DNA of 64,000 nucleotides from Cryptomeria japonica. Taxonomy: Eukaryota; Streptophyta; Pinopsida; Cupressales; Cupressaceae. Under the pieces are notes generated by a model. The model was not told where the DNA came from. It worked only from the letters and a program-made list of their open reading frames with translations, and made no database searches. Below are positions 10,388 through 24,400 of this stretch, in pieces. Numbering within the stretch: position 1 is the stretch's first letter; the number at the start of each line of letters is the position of its first letter. Made by a program: the position numbers and the translations under genes. The stretch is from the NCBI RefSeq assembly GCF_030272615.1, contig NW_026728906.1, positions 248,001 to 312,000 of the forward strand, given 5' to 3'.

Positions 10388-10612
10388 TCACTTGCTCCTC
10401 CTTTGATGAGTTAGGTTCAATACACCTACAAGAACTGACTTGGCATCACTGAATTGGTCTATGATGATCAAGCACCACCTTAGCTTGCATGTCTCCCTAG
10501 CAATATGTCGACACTCAACATCATCCAATTGCTTGATGTGATGGTTCATATTCTCAAATTGCATCCTCTTGAAAATCAAGTTTCTAGCTTTGATTAACTC
10601 TTCTAAAACTAT
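10388..10612 (-). pseudogene. Short coding-like relic, unrecognised
   Basis: An open minus-strand stretch of about 75 codons ends at a TGA at 10388. Its composition is protein-like (charged and amphipathic, starting around IVLEELIKARN and continuing FKRMQFENMNHHIK), unlike the low-complexity frames nearby. It could be a helical piece of a transposon or pseudogene. I do not recognise the family. It is unchanged in all five units, but so is most of the spacer. Confidence 0.2.
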
Positions 10613-10979
10613 TTATAACATGTAATTTTTTTCATATCAGTTATCTTTTTCTTGAATAATATTTTAGGAGATTGACAAAATACCTAGGTTTACATTTATT
10701 ATACTTTTAGTATTGTTATCTATTCTTTCATTGTGGTAGATGTAAAATGTTTCTATCATAATTTTGTGGGATACATATATGACTAATCCATTACAATACA
10801 AGGAACATTTTGGAGCACCAACAACAACTACGTATTTAGACTTTGTTAGTGTATCTGAATGTTCCTTCTAGATAAATTTTAGAGTTGATATTAGCTTGTT
10901 AGGATGTTGGTTTCTTGGGATTCTATGCCTGTGTGTGATGACATTTCATTATATTAATTAAAATATTTCTAATTGATAG

Positions 10980-11170
10980 AGTTTCTATTTTATTTATGAT
11001 TTTAATATACATATTTATATAATTTATAAAAAACTTTTCAATAAAATATTTAATATATTTATAAAAATCTTTATCATAATAATGTATATTTAATTCAAAT
11101 AAAAATTTCTATCTTAATTTGTTTTAAATTTAATGAAAAATAAATAAATAAGTATAAATTATTTTGTAAT
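10980..11170. other. Second AT-rich block
   Basis: Long A/T runs (TTTATATAATTTATAAAAAA, AAATAAATAAATAAG) with almost no C or G. No hairpin or gene signal is evident. Confidence 0.35.
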
Positions 11171-12048
11171 TTATGAAATAGGCTCATGACAATAACTGCA
11201 TAGTTACTCTCTAGTTGGTATGATGTCAAAAAAATTAGATGCACGTAACATCATTTGGCTACCAGTTGGAGGAATTGTTGAAGAGATTGTATGGTTAATT
11301 AGTAACTTATATTTCATAAGTTTTATTTTTCAAAAAGCTTTGAATGAAACCTACACTAGATGTGTGTGCATGTAACCACCCAGATGATGGAACTTTACTA
11401 CATTTTGTGTAGTATAATTCACGAAATGATACTTCATCATTAAAATATGTGAACAATTTTTAAAATAACCAAATTGGAAAGAGCATAAACAATACGGGGG
11501 CAAAAAGAACACAAAATATGCACTAGGAACTATTATTGTCTTCCTCCATAAAAGCCTCCACAAAAAAGTGCTTGTAATAGGAATAAATCTCTGGAAGCAA
11601 TTATTCTCATCCAAAATTCATGTAACAAAGATTCATAGTTGACAAAGGATCTTTTCATCAGCAATGGAACAAGGGACACTATAGCCTAAAAAGGCAAACG
11701 TGACTACCAAAATAAAGTAAAACTAGATGAGGCCATGAGGCAAAACAAAATCTCCACATGCCCTCTAATGCTAGATAACTGGTCTAAGTGGTGCAAAACA
11801 TGACCTTGAAGAACTCAAGTAACGGTAAAAAAAGGTTAAAAATTAGACCAAGAAGGAGTCTTGCGGCCTTGTAAATAGCCAAAATGACATTCATGCAAGG
11901 AAAAATTAATAGAGAAAGACAAAACAGTTTTATTCAAATTGTTCAAAATTCATGCAAAAATAGATAAGCAACATATGCAACTCTAAGATTGACCAAAAAT
12001 TGATTTGATTTGACAATATTTATGTTAACAACAGCCAAGAGGGAAGAA

Positions 12049-13455
12049 TGAGAGGGGGGTGAATCAGTCTTCACCGGAATAACAAACTTTACCGCAAAAC
12101 ACAGATTTGATAAACTGCAGTAATAAGACAGATAAGAAAATTAATAGCACAACACACAACACTAAGATTTTGATGCGCAAAACCCAGTTAAGCGAAAAAC
12201 CATGGTGGGAACCTACCCACAGTAAGATGATACTCTACAATAGTATGTGAAAATATTACAATGAGGAATGCACATGCATTCAGGCACACTGCCTAGAGCT
12301 CACTGCTCAAATAATATTTGCTCGGAAGGCTACAACCCTTAGGGAAGTCTCACTGACTCGCAATAAGATTTGGACTACAATTCGAAAGAAATGAACGGAA
12401 AGAATAGCATCTCCAAATAGAATCTCACCACAAACTCAACATCGAAGGATACATCACATGTTCGCACACAAACCTCTCTCTGATAATGAAGACACAACAT
12501 CAAACAACCAAATTACATGACTATATCACCTATATATATAATTTATCAACCTTGATAACAAGGTCGGCTAAACCCTCGACCCTCAATTAAAAAATTACAT
12601 CACACGATACAAACACTGACCACCAGACCAATATAGTGGTTTACATAGCATAGCATGGTTCTAGGTCAAATTCCCAAACACATAACTCCACCGAAAATCA
12701 CGCAAAGATCAATCGCAACACGCTACACCACCAGAAATGGTGCATAACACACAAATCATCACTGGTTGATAGAAACCACCAAAAACTCACACAACGATAA
12801 ATACAGATTGCCAAAACAAATAGGACATAATTAAAAAAAATACCAGCAAGCACATTAGAATCATCCACAATAGCTGCACCAACACTACTTTTCAAATCTT
12901 CATCGGTCAACGTCTGAAAGCTAAAGAACACAACCAATCAACAACGGCCAGGAAGAAAGATAACTTGCGGAGAACCAAATCATGATTCAACTGAAATTAA
13001 GATACACAAGACCTTCCCAAGAAATATCCCAAAATCTCAGCACCAGATCTGATCACACCAAAATATACCAGAGGATATACCGAACTCTGCGAAACAGTGA
13101 TCAACAAAGCATCGCTACAAACCGGATCAGAAAATCTTCCCAATCTGCAATCACCAGAGAAAATCATAGGAATATGTTGACATCAATGACCACAACATAT
13201 CCTAGCATGACCAACAATATCCAACAATTTATGCCAAAACAACCACTTTATATCACTAGTTCAAATCAAATATCTATGCCAAAAGATCAGCCTATGCAAA
13301 TTTTACCACACCAGAAAGTGCCAAAAAGCCAGCACACAAGGATCGGCTTTTTAATAAAATATCCCAAACCTTTACACATGCAGATTGACCATAGTAAAAT
13401 AATTGATCGTCTTATTAAAATTGAAGACAAATCATCTTTTAGCTAATTAAGCGCT
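12049..13455. mobile_element. Candidate transposon-derived segment spanning unit boundary
   Basis: From GAATGAGAGGGGGGTGAATC at 12048 onward, the sequence changes style: A/C-rich, few long AT runs, with phrases such as GCGAAAAACCATGGTGGGAA. This resembles non-coding ends of plant retroelement-like dispersed repeats as I know them. It continues across 12693 to about 13455, including a 154-codon frame (12982-13446) of no recognised domain. No terminal repeats, target-site duplication or enzyme domain could be found, so the call is tentative. The same segment recurs at each unit boundary. Confidence 0.25.
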
Positions 13456-16400
13456 TCCACTATCCACACAATAATGTGTTCCTAAAAAATCGCCCTACAG
13501 TAGAGCTTCAAATTTGTCAACTTGGTCTCCATGATCAACAATTTAATAAAAAATATATATAATTTAAAATACACTAATCAACCATGAAATAAAATCTCCT
13601 ATTTTTATTTTATTATTTATACGATGAATTTTATAAACTTCAATTCATCGGGATTTTTAAAATCACAGTAGAAACACCTTCGGATTATCATGTCCTCACA
13701 AGAACACAAAAATATTATGGCACAAATCCACATTCCTTTCAGATGCTCAACCTCAATCAAAACCTCTATAAATCTGCAGTCATAATTAAAATAAATTACA
13801 AACATGTGAGTACCAAAAAACTAGTGGAGCTCAAAAAAAGAAAATGCACAGATTGAGATGAATGATAAGCTCTTAATATCTTTGATCAACTTAGGGGTGA
13901 TTAAAAATACATATCTAATACAGTTCCACCTATAATATCAGATGCTATCTAGAATCATGTAATGTTTCATGGATAAGATTAACATAACCAGGCATTATTC
14001 TAACAACTAACCATCTAGCAAACTTACATAGAAGAATATTCTAGTTAGAATATCATACACTAACAACACATAGCTTGAAAAATTGGCGTAGGCTATTTTG
14101 GGTTCATGGAGGTGCGAGCAAACGTTAATCTATAGTAAGTGAAATTGCTCAAACCCACAAAAAGGTCATTTGGAGCTCGTCGATTTTGCACAAGTCACGA
14201 GTTTTCTCTTGCACAAGTGTTTATCCTTTTGTAGACTACGGTCTTCTTCAGCATGGTTTTCTATGTGGTTTTCTTCTATTTTTTTGTGTGTGCCTGGTTT
14301 ATTCGTGTGTGTACCTAATGTTCAGATTGCTTTGGAAAACCAGGTTATTTCCCCTGTTGGTGAACTTTTAACTAGCACATTTTTCAAGGACTAGTGCACC
14401 CAACACCCCTATTTTGCTAAAATAGGCTCAACTGTTGAGAGATGAAAGTGGACCTTGTAATTTGCATGAATCTAATTTGTTTTGTTGTCCCATCACAACA
14501 AAATGTTTCGAAAAGGTGTGAACTTCATATAAACACAACTCCCTTTCCCATTCTAGGAATCAATGTACTCAATATAGAAAACCAAAAAACCTAGTCAATC
14601 AAGCATTCAGGGAGCGAAACGATAAAGAAGTCCCAATTTGATTATTCAATCATTGAAATATATGCTATAGCAATTATGATCAAGTGTATTATGTAATTCG
14701 TACCTAAGATAAGGTGTCATCATTTCACCATTTATCATTTTCTTAGCCTCTTTTCTTGTGGGGGCATGCATCCTATCTCATCATTATCATTGTTGAAGAG
14801 AGAACACTAATACGCGGTTTGGATAAGGTAATCCCTTATATGAAATAACCATTTCTCCCAATTTTCTCTATCTACAGGTCCAAATCCGATAACAAGAAAG
14901 TTAAAGAAAAGTAGACCAGACATTAGCAGGCATCACAAAACATTGATTGAACGAAAACCCTAAGAACAGGGCACCCAGCAGTCATTGACCCATATTTTTA
15001 AGAGGCAAGTGATCAAATATTGTCGATTTCATTTTCGATCATCTCTCAATTTTCCCTCAACTTTAGACACGGATCTCCAACGTTTCTCTCTAGTACAATT
15101 AGCTTCATATTACAGTCCCAATTTCCTCTCTATGTCTCCATCTCAGATATGTCTTACTCTTTCTATATTTCATCTTGTATCTACTACATTCTATAAAACT
15201 TAGTCATTTTACCATTGTTAGACTAGTTCATCTATAGACACTTCACTGTCTCCATCTCATGCAACAAAAGGAACAGGAACCTAATTTCGTATCCCTTCCT
15301 TAAAGACAACAACTAGTCCTATTCTTATTACTAATTATGTTGTGTCAACTAAGATCTTCTAGCTTACATTGGTCAATCGTAGGATCTTGTTTCCTCCATT
15401 TCAAGGTTTACATTGATTTATGAGATGGTATGATTATATATGCTACATAAACCAACATTTTTTAAGGTATGATCCCATATTGTATTGGTATAAAATTGGT
15501 GGTACTGAAACCAACATTGATATAGAAAAAAATAGACATTTTTATTTCTAACGTGTTTCCATCTACATCTTTCACTTGTCTTGCAATTGTGTACATTCTC
15601 ATGTAAATACCAACGATGTTATACTCGCGCCCTTTTATGCTTCATACCATAATGTGACTCCTCTAATTCCATAAGACCAGGAGTGCGCAAGGAGTGTAAT
15701 GCTTCGTGTGGTTCATGTAACTAAACTCGGCTTCTATTTGTAGATATGAGCAAAGGTTGTGTTTTTATCACTTAAAATGTGCTTTATATGTTTTCTTAAA
15801 TGCTCACATATACATACTGGTGGCATAAAATGAAAGTAAGCGTGTAGGACTCAATAGAATATAAAATAGTGACTAGTGATTTAGAACTTTCCTTGGTGTA
15901 ACCCAATAAAAAATATTGAAAAGAATGGAGTTGTACCCTCATCTCTAGTATCAATTAAATGCAAGATTCACAAGCCAACTTCTCAATTTGAGTCTTAAAT
16001 ACAAAGTGGACATTACCTAGCACTTATGTAATTTCGTACAATATTGTATTCTTGTGGAAAGAGCTTGCTTAACAATATGCTCGAGTTCTACGCTCATTGA
16101 CTAATTCTCTCCAATGACAAAACTTATGTTTCCATGAGTTGAAATCTAGAATCTCCATTTCCAAGTGTTGCACCATCTTATTACTCGACGTTTTTCTTCA
16201 TCCAAATCTATTGATTGATATCTTCATTATTTTATAGTCTCTCTTTTCAATGTCTTCCCCCAAGCTAAACTATGCAACCAAATAGCGTTCACTTCCTTGT
16301 CAACCTCAATCAAAACCTAGAATAAAAAACATGCACCTAGCTATCAAATATGGAATAAAATACATGCACTTGTCTAAAACAAATTAGCACTTCCCTAAAT

Positions 16401-17222
16401 AAATCATGTAGAAAACTTTCTCCAATACCAACCGATCGATAATCAAATCGAATATTCCATTCTAATCTCACCATCGCTGATTTTTGTTCTCTTCACTTAT
16501 GTGCCGATCCAATGCACTATGCTACTGATGTGAACATTCAGAAAGCCAAAATTGGTATCTTCTACATCTACACCTTCCACTTGTCTTGAAATTTTGTATG
16601 TGGTCAAATTTTGTGCCTACAATGTTATACATAATATTTCGCACCCCTTTGTGATTTATAACAATATGTCACCCCTGTAATACCACAAGACTATTTAATA
16701 AAGAGTATGTTGATTGAATAAGATTTATGTATTTGAAATATGCTTCTTTTTTGTTGTGAGCATGTACTATGTTTTTCATCAACTCAAGACATTATTGTTG
16801 CAGTTTCTTAAGAATTTGAGTATCTGCAGTAGTTGCATAGAATGAAAATGAGCAAGCTTCAAAGACATAGGTTATATAGACATCGAAGGCATGAAAGAAG
16901 AGGTCGTGAAGCTTTAGAATGAACTGATGTATGAAGCTCTATTTTATTAGATCATTTATAAATGCATGGGAAAAGTAGAAGATTATGATATTTGCAGATC
17001 TCACTGATAATGTATGAGTTATATCTATTATCTTATTCTTGATGGAAATGCGATTGCCAATTTCTCAATATGACGACACTTTTATCTTCTTCGTATCAAT
17101 CAACAAATACCTTGAGATATTGGAAATTATATTCAAAATGCGCTTACAACTTACCTTAAAATGTGTTACAGCAAAGTGAAATTTTAATGTTGTCATCAAA
17201 GGGACAAAACGACATCAATATT

Positions 17223-17442
17223 TAATTTTCAATCTTTGGAATATGATGAGGACATACTGATGTCCAAAACAGATGCTATGAATGGCACAAGAGGACGCCA
17301 ATAACCCTAAAATGATAGTTTTATTCAACGGTTAATTTTCAATCTTTGGAATATGATGAGGACATGCTGATGTCCAAAACAGATGCTATGAATGGCACAA
17401 GAGGACGCCAATAACCCTAAAATGATAGTTTTATTCAACGGT
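17223..17442. repeat. 110-bp tandem duplication, unit 2
   Basis: Copies at 17223-17332 and 17333-17442, with the same single A/G difference between them as in unit 1. Confidence 0.96.
17430..17435 (-). terminator. GLP copy 2 poly(A) signal
   Basis: AATAAA 64 bases past the stop, with the duplicate signal at 17320-17325. Confidence 0.6.
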
Positions 17443-17498
17443 GAGAAAAAAGAATTGGGAAAGACGGTCTTCATTGGGAGACCTCTTGTTTGTTTTGT

Positions 17499-18259
17499 TT
17501 AGTATGCGAATTTCTTTTGAATGTAATTCACCAGTTCCTGGGTGATGCGGAAGGCCTTGCTCAAAACGGAATCGGGGAGAGGGGGATTCGCCGCAAACAG
17601 AGAATTGGCGATTGTCTGAACTCCGGGAAACTGGCTGCTCAATCCAGCTATGGCCACTGCATTTTCATGCCCCACATTCTGCTGGAAATGAACAAGTGCC
17701 TTTGGAAACACAAACACATCTCCCTTCTCCAAAGTTTTGCTGAAAAATTTGTTGCTGGTGTCAATGAAACCCACAAGAAGCTGGCCTTCCAGTAAAACAA
17801 GAACTTCGGTGGCTCTTGGGTGTGTGTGAGGAGGATTTATTCCACCCACTGCGTAGTCGATGCGGACCAACGATATTCCAAACGTATTGAGGCCTGGTAT
17901 CTGTTTAACGTTCGCCATCGTTACGTTGGAGCCCACATCATTGTCGGTGTTCCCTGCCTGCCCAAGTCCCCGGAAGAAGAAATCGTTTGCTGAAACTTGC
18001 ATTGGGTCTTTGCAAACGAACCCGTTCACCAAAACTGTTTAAAACAAGATCAAATCAATCTGTCTGTTAGTAACTCGACTCGTCTAATAAGCAAATCATT
18101 ATCATTGTTTATGTATAAATATTCTCACTCACCGTTGCTTTCCTCATCTGCAACGCAGAAATCTTGCAAGGGATCCGGATCCCCTGCCATGACCCTGTCG
18201 CTGTAACAGCATATCAACAGAAAAAGTCCCAACGTGAAGTAAATCATGCGGTTAGCCAT
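17499..18259 (-). CDS. Germin-like protein, copy 2
   Basis: Exon 1 is 18133-18259 and exon 2 is 17499-18034, with the intron at 18035-18132. The predicted 220-residue product is identical to copy 1, including signal peptide, both cysteines, three His and one Glu metal ligands, and the N79 sequon. I saw no nucleotide difference in exons or intron. It has its own TATA box and poly(A) signal, so it should be transcribed independently. Confidence 0.96.
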
Positions 18260-18422
18260 TGTAATAGAAACGCAGACACAAGAGATCAGGATATGAATGT
18301 CTATTACAAACCCATTACACGCTTTATATAGCCCAAACCATAACTCTCCGCAAAGACTAATTCATCTTGACTCCGTATATTTCACGGATCCTTCCAGAGT
18401 TGTTGCTCTTTTCCTTACGTCA
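18260..18422 (-). promoter_or_regulatory. GLP copy 2 promoter
   Basis: TATA box at 18323-18330, W-box core at 18367-18372 and TGACGTAA at 18415-18422. The sequence is indistinguishable by eye from the copy 1 promoter, so the same regulation is expected. Confidence 0.74.
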
Positions 18423-21400
18423 CACTAAGTCTTACTGCATGTGGTTGTCTCGCCTGCTACCGCAGATGTATTCTCACCATCCTTTCATTAACGTTGAAAT
18501 TTTCTATCTTCTCCCTGCCCTGCTGCGTATGCCTATCTCAAGATCAACTTACCTCCTGCCTTACACGTATTCTCGCCATCGCCATCATTTTAGTAATGTG
18601 GAATTGTTTAGACTTAATTGGAACGGTGGGCTTCTTCAAAGGAAACAATATATAAATCTTTCTCCACCGTGGGAGAATCGGTATGAGAGGAAAGTTTCTT
18701 TCTTGGAGTTGGATATTGGCCTAAAGACTGTCCATGCTTTGTACCCTTTTTCAATGAGATTTTTATCTCTCGTCATTTAAATTAATTTATGTTATTCAAT
18801 GTTTATTTCTCAGATTGTCTATGTTCTAGGACAGAAAAACATTGCTCAAAATAACTTATGTTCATTTACTTTACATTGAATGCGTTGATTAGAATATCTA
18901 TTTCACATCCATCTACAATTTTGAAGTCAAGTAGGTGTATTACTTTTCTTTAGCAGTTTTGGAGACCTAAATTATAGGTTTAAGACAACATATGCAAACA
19001 TAAGAACCAATTTATGGAGGATAAATGTATAAGAAGATAGATTTTGGAGAGGTATTCTACAAGAAAAAAAACTTTTTGGTGGTGTTGAGAATCCCATCTT
19101 GGAAGAGACCATGTTGTCCAAGGGATCTAGTATTTAGAATTATTTAAGATCGTTTTATTTTTCCAAACCCTAGAGGGTAGATGGGTAGCGGAAATAGAAT
19201 CCGGTTTTGACATTACAATTCACTAGAATCCATCACCTCTATAAGATATAACCTTATTAAGACGTTGATGTCTGATTTTCAGAATGTCATGGGTGAGTAG
19301 TTTGAATGCATCTTGAACTACCTTGGGTCAAGGTACAACAGTGACTAAAAATCGTACCGCTTCCAATACTCATAACTATAATGAATGTAAACCGCGATAT
19401 TTTAGAGAAAAGAGCCTTCATTCTCAAACTGTTGATGGGTGCGAAAACATTGCTCACGTTGCGTTGAGTGCGTTGCTTAGATTGTCTCTTTCACATCCAT
19501 CTACAGTTGAACTCGGCCAAAATTTAATCTTTAGGTGAGTGTGTTGTTGTAAATGAAGTAGGTGTCTTTTCTAGCAGTTTTGGAGATCAAAATTTTACCT
19601 TTAGGTGAGTGAATTCTCTTTAATAAAGTAGGTTTACTACTTTTTCTAATGTTTGAGATCTGTCTATTTCCATTTTTCGACACCAAAACTTTTCGTCCAG
19701 TTGACTGCATTGTCCTCTCGATTCTCCTTTTAACAAAGTACATACAGTTGATTTAGATGATTTATTTTTTATTATTTTTGTGAGATATATGTTTATTTAA
19801 TATTTTTTTTAACTTAATGTTTTGATGAATTAGTTGTTTGGGGTAACTAAATAGGAAAATATAATATTAAAGATTATTTTTTTCCTCTTACTTCAATCAA
19901 ATATATGAGAAAAGTATTTCATATTGATTAGACATTTCATTTTATTTATTTTTATTTATATTGATTGAATTTTCTTTTCTTTTATATCAAATAATATGAC
20001 AATTATAAATAGTTTATAAAAAATATTCAATTTGAGAAGTAAAAAATGCGTTAAAAGTGATATATTGGGATGATTCTTGGTTGGGAAACGTTTAGTTCCA
20101 TGATCCCTTGTTTACCTATCAAGAATTATCTTTTTACTCTCTTTGGATAAGGGTGGCTAACTAATGAACTTTTTACAATTAAGAAATCAAAGTGATCAAC
20201 AATCGAATATAAGGAACAAATAGAGTGAGAGGGGGAATAAAATTCTACACCTGATCGATTCATGATTATAATAAGTGGTTCATATTATAGAAGAGCAAGT
20301 CAATAAAACAGTTTGGTCATATTTTACGCTAGTATAATCTCAGTTTTCTTGATAACTACTCGAGTACATTTTTTTTTAATATCTCTCATAGGTTTTACCT
20401 TGTCTTTCATACCACACTCACAATCTCCAATTCCCCATTGAGTTTCCACAAATGACTAATACGAAAGGTAAATCTACATCCATGTAAGAGCATGGACACC
20501 GGGAGTGATCTAATATTGGATGCAATTAAGTGAGGAATATTTTTTGAATGAATCCCTATACTTTTGGACCCTTTAATGACATGGTTTGCATAAGTAAGAA
20601 AATGTTTATTAATGTAGAGAGCATGGTTTTAGGTACTTTTCTATGTGGAGGTGATACAAATAGGCATGGGTAGCCTATGCGGTTACAGATGATTGTGGTT
20701 CTTCCATCAACGCTATTCTCTTTTTTATTGAATGATATGGTGTAATAGAAAAGTCAAGAATATACAACTAGCAATTGCACCTTGGTGTGCAATATGTACG
20801 CCGAATAGATGTGGAATGATTATTAAAAAAAATTGATCTATTTTTTCATATATTTGTGCAACACGTGAGATAAATTAGCAAACCATTTAGTAAATGATAT
20901 TATTTATTCAACAAAGGTCTCAACATTTGAAAAAATTATAGATCCAAATCAACTATGCATCTACTTAAACGGACAAATGCAATCAAACAAAACCCTTAAA
21001 CCGGGAATATAATCGAGTTCCATTACCAATATTCTTATGTTTTGTTTGAAATAGGGAGAGAAGGAGAGAGGGAGATATAGGGATATAAAGAGAGAGATAG
21101 AGGAGGAAGAGTGAGGGAAAGATAAAGGAGTGAGGAGATAGAGTTAGGCGATAAATATAGAGAGGAAGATAGAGATCGAGATTGATATAGATATGGAGAA
21201 GAATAGGGATATGGATATGAGAGGAAGAGATAAAGAGAGAGGAGAGAGAAATAGATAGAGATAGAAGAGATAAATATATAGAGAGGGGGAGAGAGAATGA
21301 GCGAGGGATAACTTTGAATCAATTGTGCATTCATTAATACAAACCAAACATAAGTGAAAGAAAACCTTTCAATCAAAAGATAATTGAACTCCATTACCAA

Positions 21401-24400
21401 TAGGCTCATGTTATGTTTGCAATAGTGAGAGGGGAGAGATGAATAGATAAAGAGAGCGAGACATGTCTGGAGATAGGGTGACAGAGGAAGAGAGAGCTAG
21501 AGATGGGAATGAAGAGAGGGAGGTGGCAAAGAAATAGATGGTTAAAGAGAGTGAGACGTGCCTAGATAGAGTGAGAGAGGATGAAAAGGACAAATAAAGA
21601 GAGATATAGTTGTAGAGGGATAAGGAGAAATTAAGATAAAGATTAGGAGATAGAAACGGATAGAAAAGAAGAGATACAAAGATACAAAAGGGGAGAGAGA
21701 GAGAGAGGGAGGGAGGGATATTTTTGGGCCAATTTGTAATTCAAACTCGTTAATGAAGATGTTAACATAGGTTGACACCTAGTATGGTGGTTATACCTTT
21801 TGTAAATCTTTGAACCAATAGTAATAGTATTAACATAGTATTGAATTATTTGTAATTGCCATGTATAACCTCATTTTGTGTGTTTTGTCACGTATGCACT
21901 ATCCTTTAGTGCATTATCCACTTATACTTCTCAGTACATAATACATCTGAGGAATTTTGTAGATAGAGTGGCAAGGGAAGAAGTTACATAGAAGTTGTAT
22001 ACTTCAACACTTCTCTTGTTTGTATTTATTTCTCACATTTGGGAGTCTTAAATTACACACTATAATTATTTTCTCGATATCCATACTTGCCTTGCTTTAG
22101 CTTTACAAACAACCTTATGACCACACATAATAAGGTCAAGTCATCCTAAAGCCCATACAACCTTGCATCCCTCTAATGACATGTGTGGTTAATAATCACA
22201 TTCTAAACTGAATTAACAATAGCTTCGATTTTATGTCCAACGACCATTAAGTTTAATTTAATCTAAATTGTTCTATTGATCTAGATTCTCCTTTAAATAA
22301 GAATAATATTTAAGAAGTCATAAACATATAATTTAATATTAAATTTTTTAAATACATAATTAATTATTTTAATATTATAAACTTTTAAAAGCAATAAATA
22401 TTAATAGATAAAAATTTCAAAATAAATTAAAACAAATTATTTTTAAAATTCAAAATATAATTTAAAAATAATAATATATAGAACTTTTTACATTTTTAAA
22501 AATACTAAAAAATCGAACTATTTCAACAATGAGGTTTAGACCAACCATGCACTACAATTTGCAATCAACAAATAACAAATGGTATGAGCACTAAGTAATT
22601 CATCATATATCTTCGCATTTCTCCATCATAATCAGTAAAATTCAATTAACTTTGAGAAGTAACAAGAACCCATGCAAAATGTAGAAAGACAGCACAAACA
22701 TCCACCATATCTTCAACAAAACTTATGTATTAATTTCAACAAGTCTTGGAAACAATCTCTAGCTTCCTCCTCCTACTCTACTTTCTAACAGTTCTGCTCT
22801 ACTCTATTATCCACCTATTAACCTTTAAAAATGAGAAGGCAAACCTTATATAGAAGTCTTGATACAAATGAATGTCCGAGATTGATTTGAATTTAATGGC
22901 CGAGATTTAACCATGAAACCCTAATTAGGGCTAGTTATAACAACAACCACTTTAACCAATGAGAAAACTACAACACTTTGGGCACATGTCCCTCTTTGAA
23001 TGTGGATCAATGAGAAATGAGATTAGGTACATTGAATAATATTTGATGTAATGCCATATGTCACTTGCTCCTCCTTTGATGAGTTAGGTTCAATACACCT
23101 ACAAGAACTGACTTGGCATCACTGAATTGGTCTATGATGATCAAGCACCACCTTAGCTTGCATGTCTCCCTAGCAATATGTCGACACTCAACATCATCCA
23201 ATTGCTTGATGTGATGGTTCATATTCTCAAATTGCATCCTCTTGAAAATCAAGTTTCTAGCTTTGATTAACTCTTCTAAAACTATTTATAACATGTAATT
23301 TTTTTCATATCAGTTATCTTTTTCTTGAATAATATTTTAGGAGATTGACAAAATACCTAGGTTTACATTTATTATACTTTTAGTATTGTTATCTATTCTT
23401 TCATTGTGGTAGATGTAAAATGTTTCTATCATAATTTTGTGGGATACATATATGACTAATCCATTACAATACAAGGAACATTTTGGAGCACCAACAACAA
23501 CTACGTATTTAGACTTTGTTAGTGTATCTGAATGTTCCTTCTAGATAAATTTTAGAGTTGATATTAGCTTGTTAGGATGTTGGTTTCTTGGGATTCTATG
23601 CCTGTGTGTGATGACATTTCATTATATTAATTAAAATATTTCTAATTGATAGAGTTTCTATTTTATTTATGATTTTAATATACATATTTATATAATTTAT
23701 AAAAAACTTTTCAATAAAATATTTAATATATTTATAAAAATCTTTATCATAATAATGTATATTTAATTCAAATAAAAATTTCTATCTTAATTTGTTTTAA
23801 ATTTAATGAAAAATAAATAAATAAGTATAAATTATTTTGTAATTTATGAAATAGGCTCATGACAATAATTGCATAGTTACTCTCTAGTTGGTATGATGTC
23901 AAAAAAATTAGATGCACGTAACATCATTTGGCTACCAGTTGGAGGAATTGTTGAAGAGATTGTATGGTTAATTAGTAACTTATATTTCATAAGTTTTATT
24001 TTTCAAAAAGCTTTGAATGAAACCTACACTAGATGTGTGTGCATGTAACCACCCAGATGATGGAACTTTACTACATTTTGTGTAGTATAATTCACGAAAT
24101 GATACTTCATCATTAAAATATGTGAACAATTTTTAAAATAACCAAATTGGAAAGAGCATAAACAATACGGGGGCAAAAAGAACACAAAATATGCACTAGG
24201 AACTATTATTGTCTTCCTCCATAAAAGCCTCCACAAAAAAGTGCTTGTAATAGGAATAAATCTCTGGAAGCAATTATTCTCATCCAAAATTCATGTAACA
24301 AAGATTCATAGTTGACAAAGGATCTTTTCATCAGCAATGGAACAAGGGACACTATAGCCTAAAAAGGCAAACGTGACTACCAAAATAAAGTAAAACTAGA

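Larger units (their letters stand above)
1..12692. repeat. Tandem array unit 1 (12,692 bp)
   Basis: First complete visible copy of the tandem unit. The phase is arbitrary, because the window opens inside the array. The sequence starting at 1 recurs at 12693, 25366, 38058, 50750 and 63442. By eye, three bases distinguish this copy from all others: T at 453 (C elsewhere), G at 6558 (A elsewhere) and G at 10069 (A elsewhere). It carries one GLP gene on the minus strand. Confidence 0.97.
5731..17222. other. Spacer between GLP copies 1 and 2
   Basis: About 11.5 kb without a recognised gene. In order it holds a 99-bp imperfect repeat next to the promoter, a ~588-bp-spaced diverged duplication with a 19-bp repeat, a possible LINE relic near 7384, the GA-rich block (8300-9090), AT-rich blocks (9640-9840, 10980-11170), a short coding-like relic at 10388-10612, and a repeat-like segment from 12049 into the next unit. 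The stretches 7500-8300, 9090-9630 and 11200-12040 show nothing I can name. Confidence 0.7.

Noticed and set aside
10405-10425. GGTTCAATACACC resembling a tRNA B box
   Set aside because: No matching A box at the right distance and no cloverleaf can be formed.
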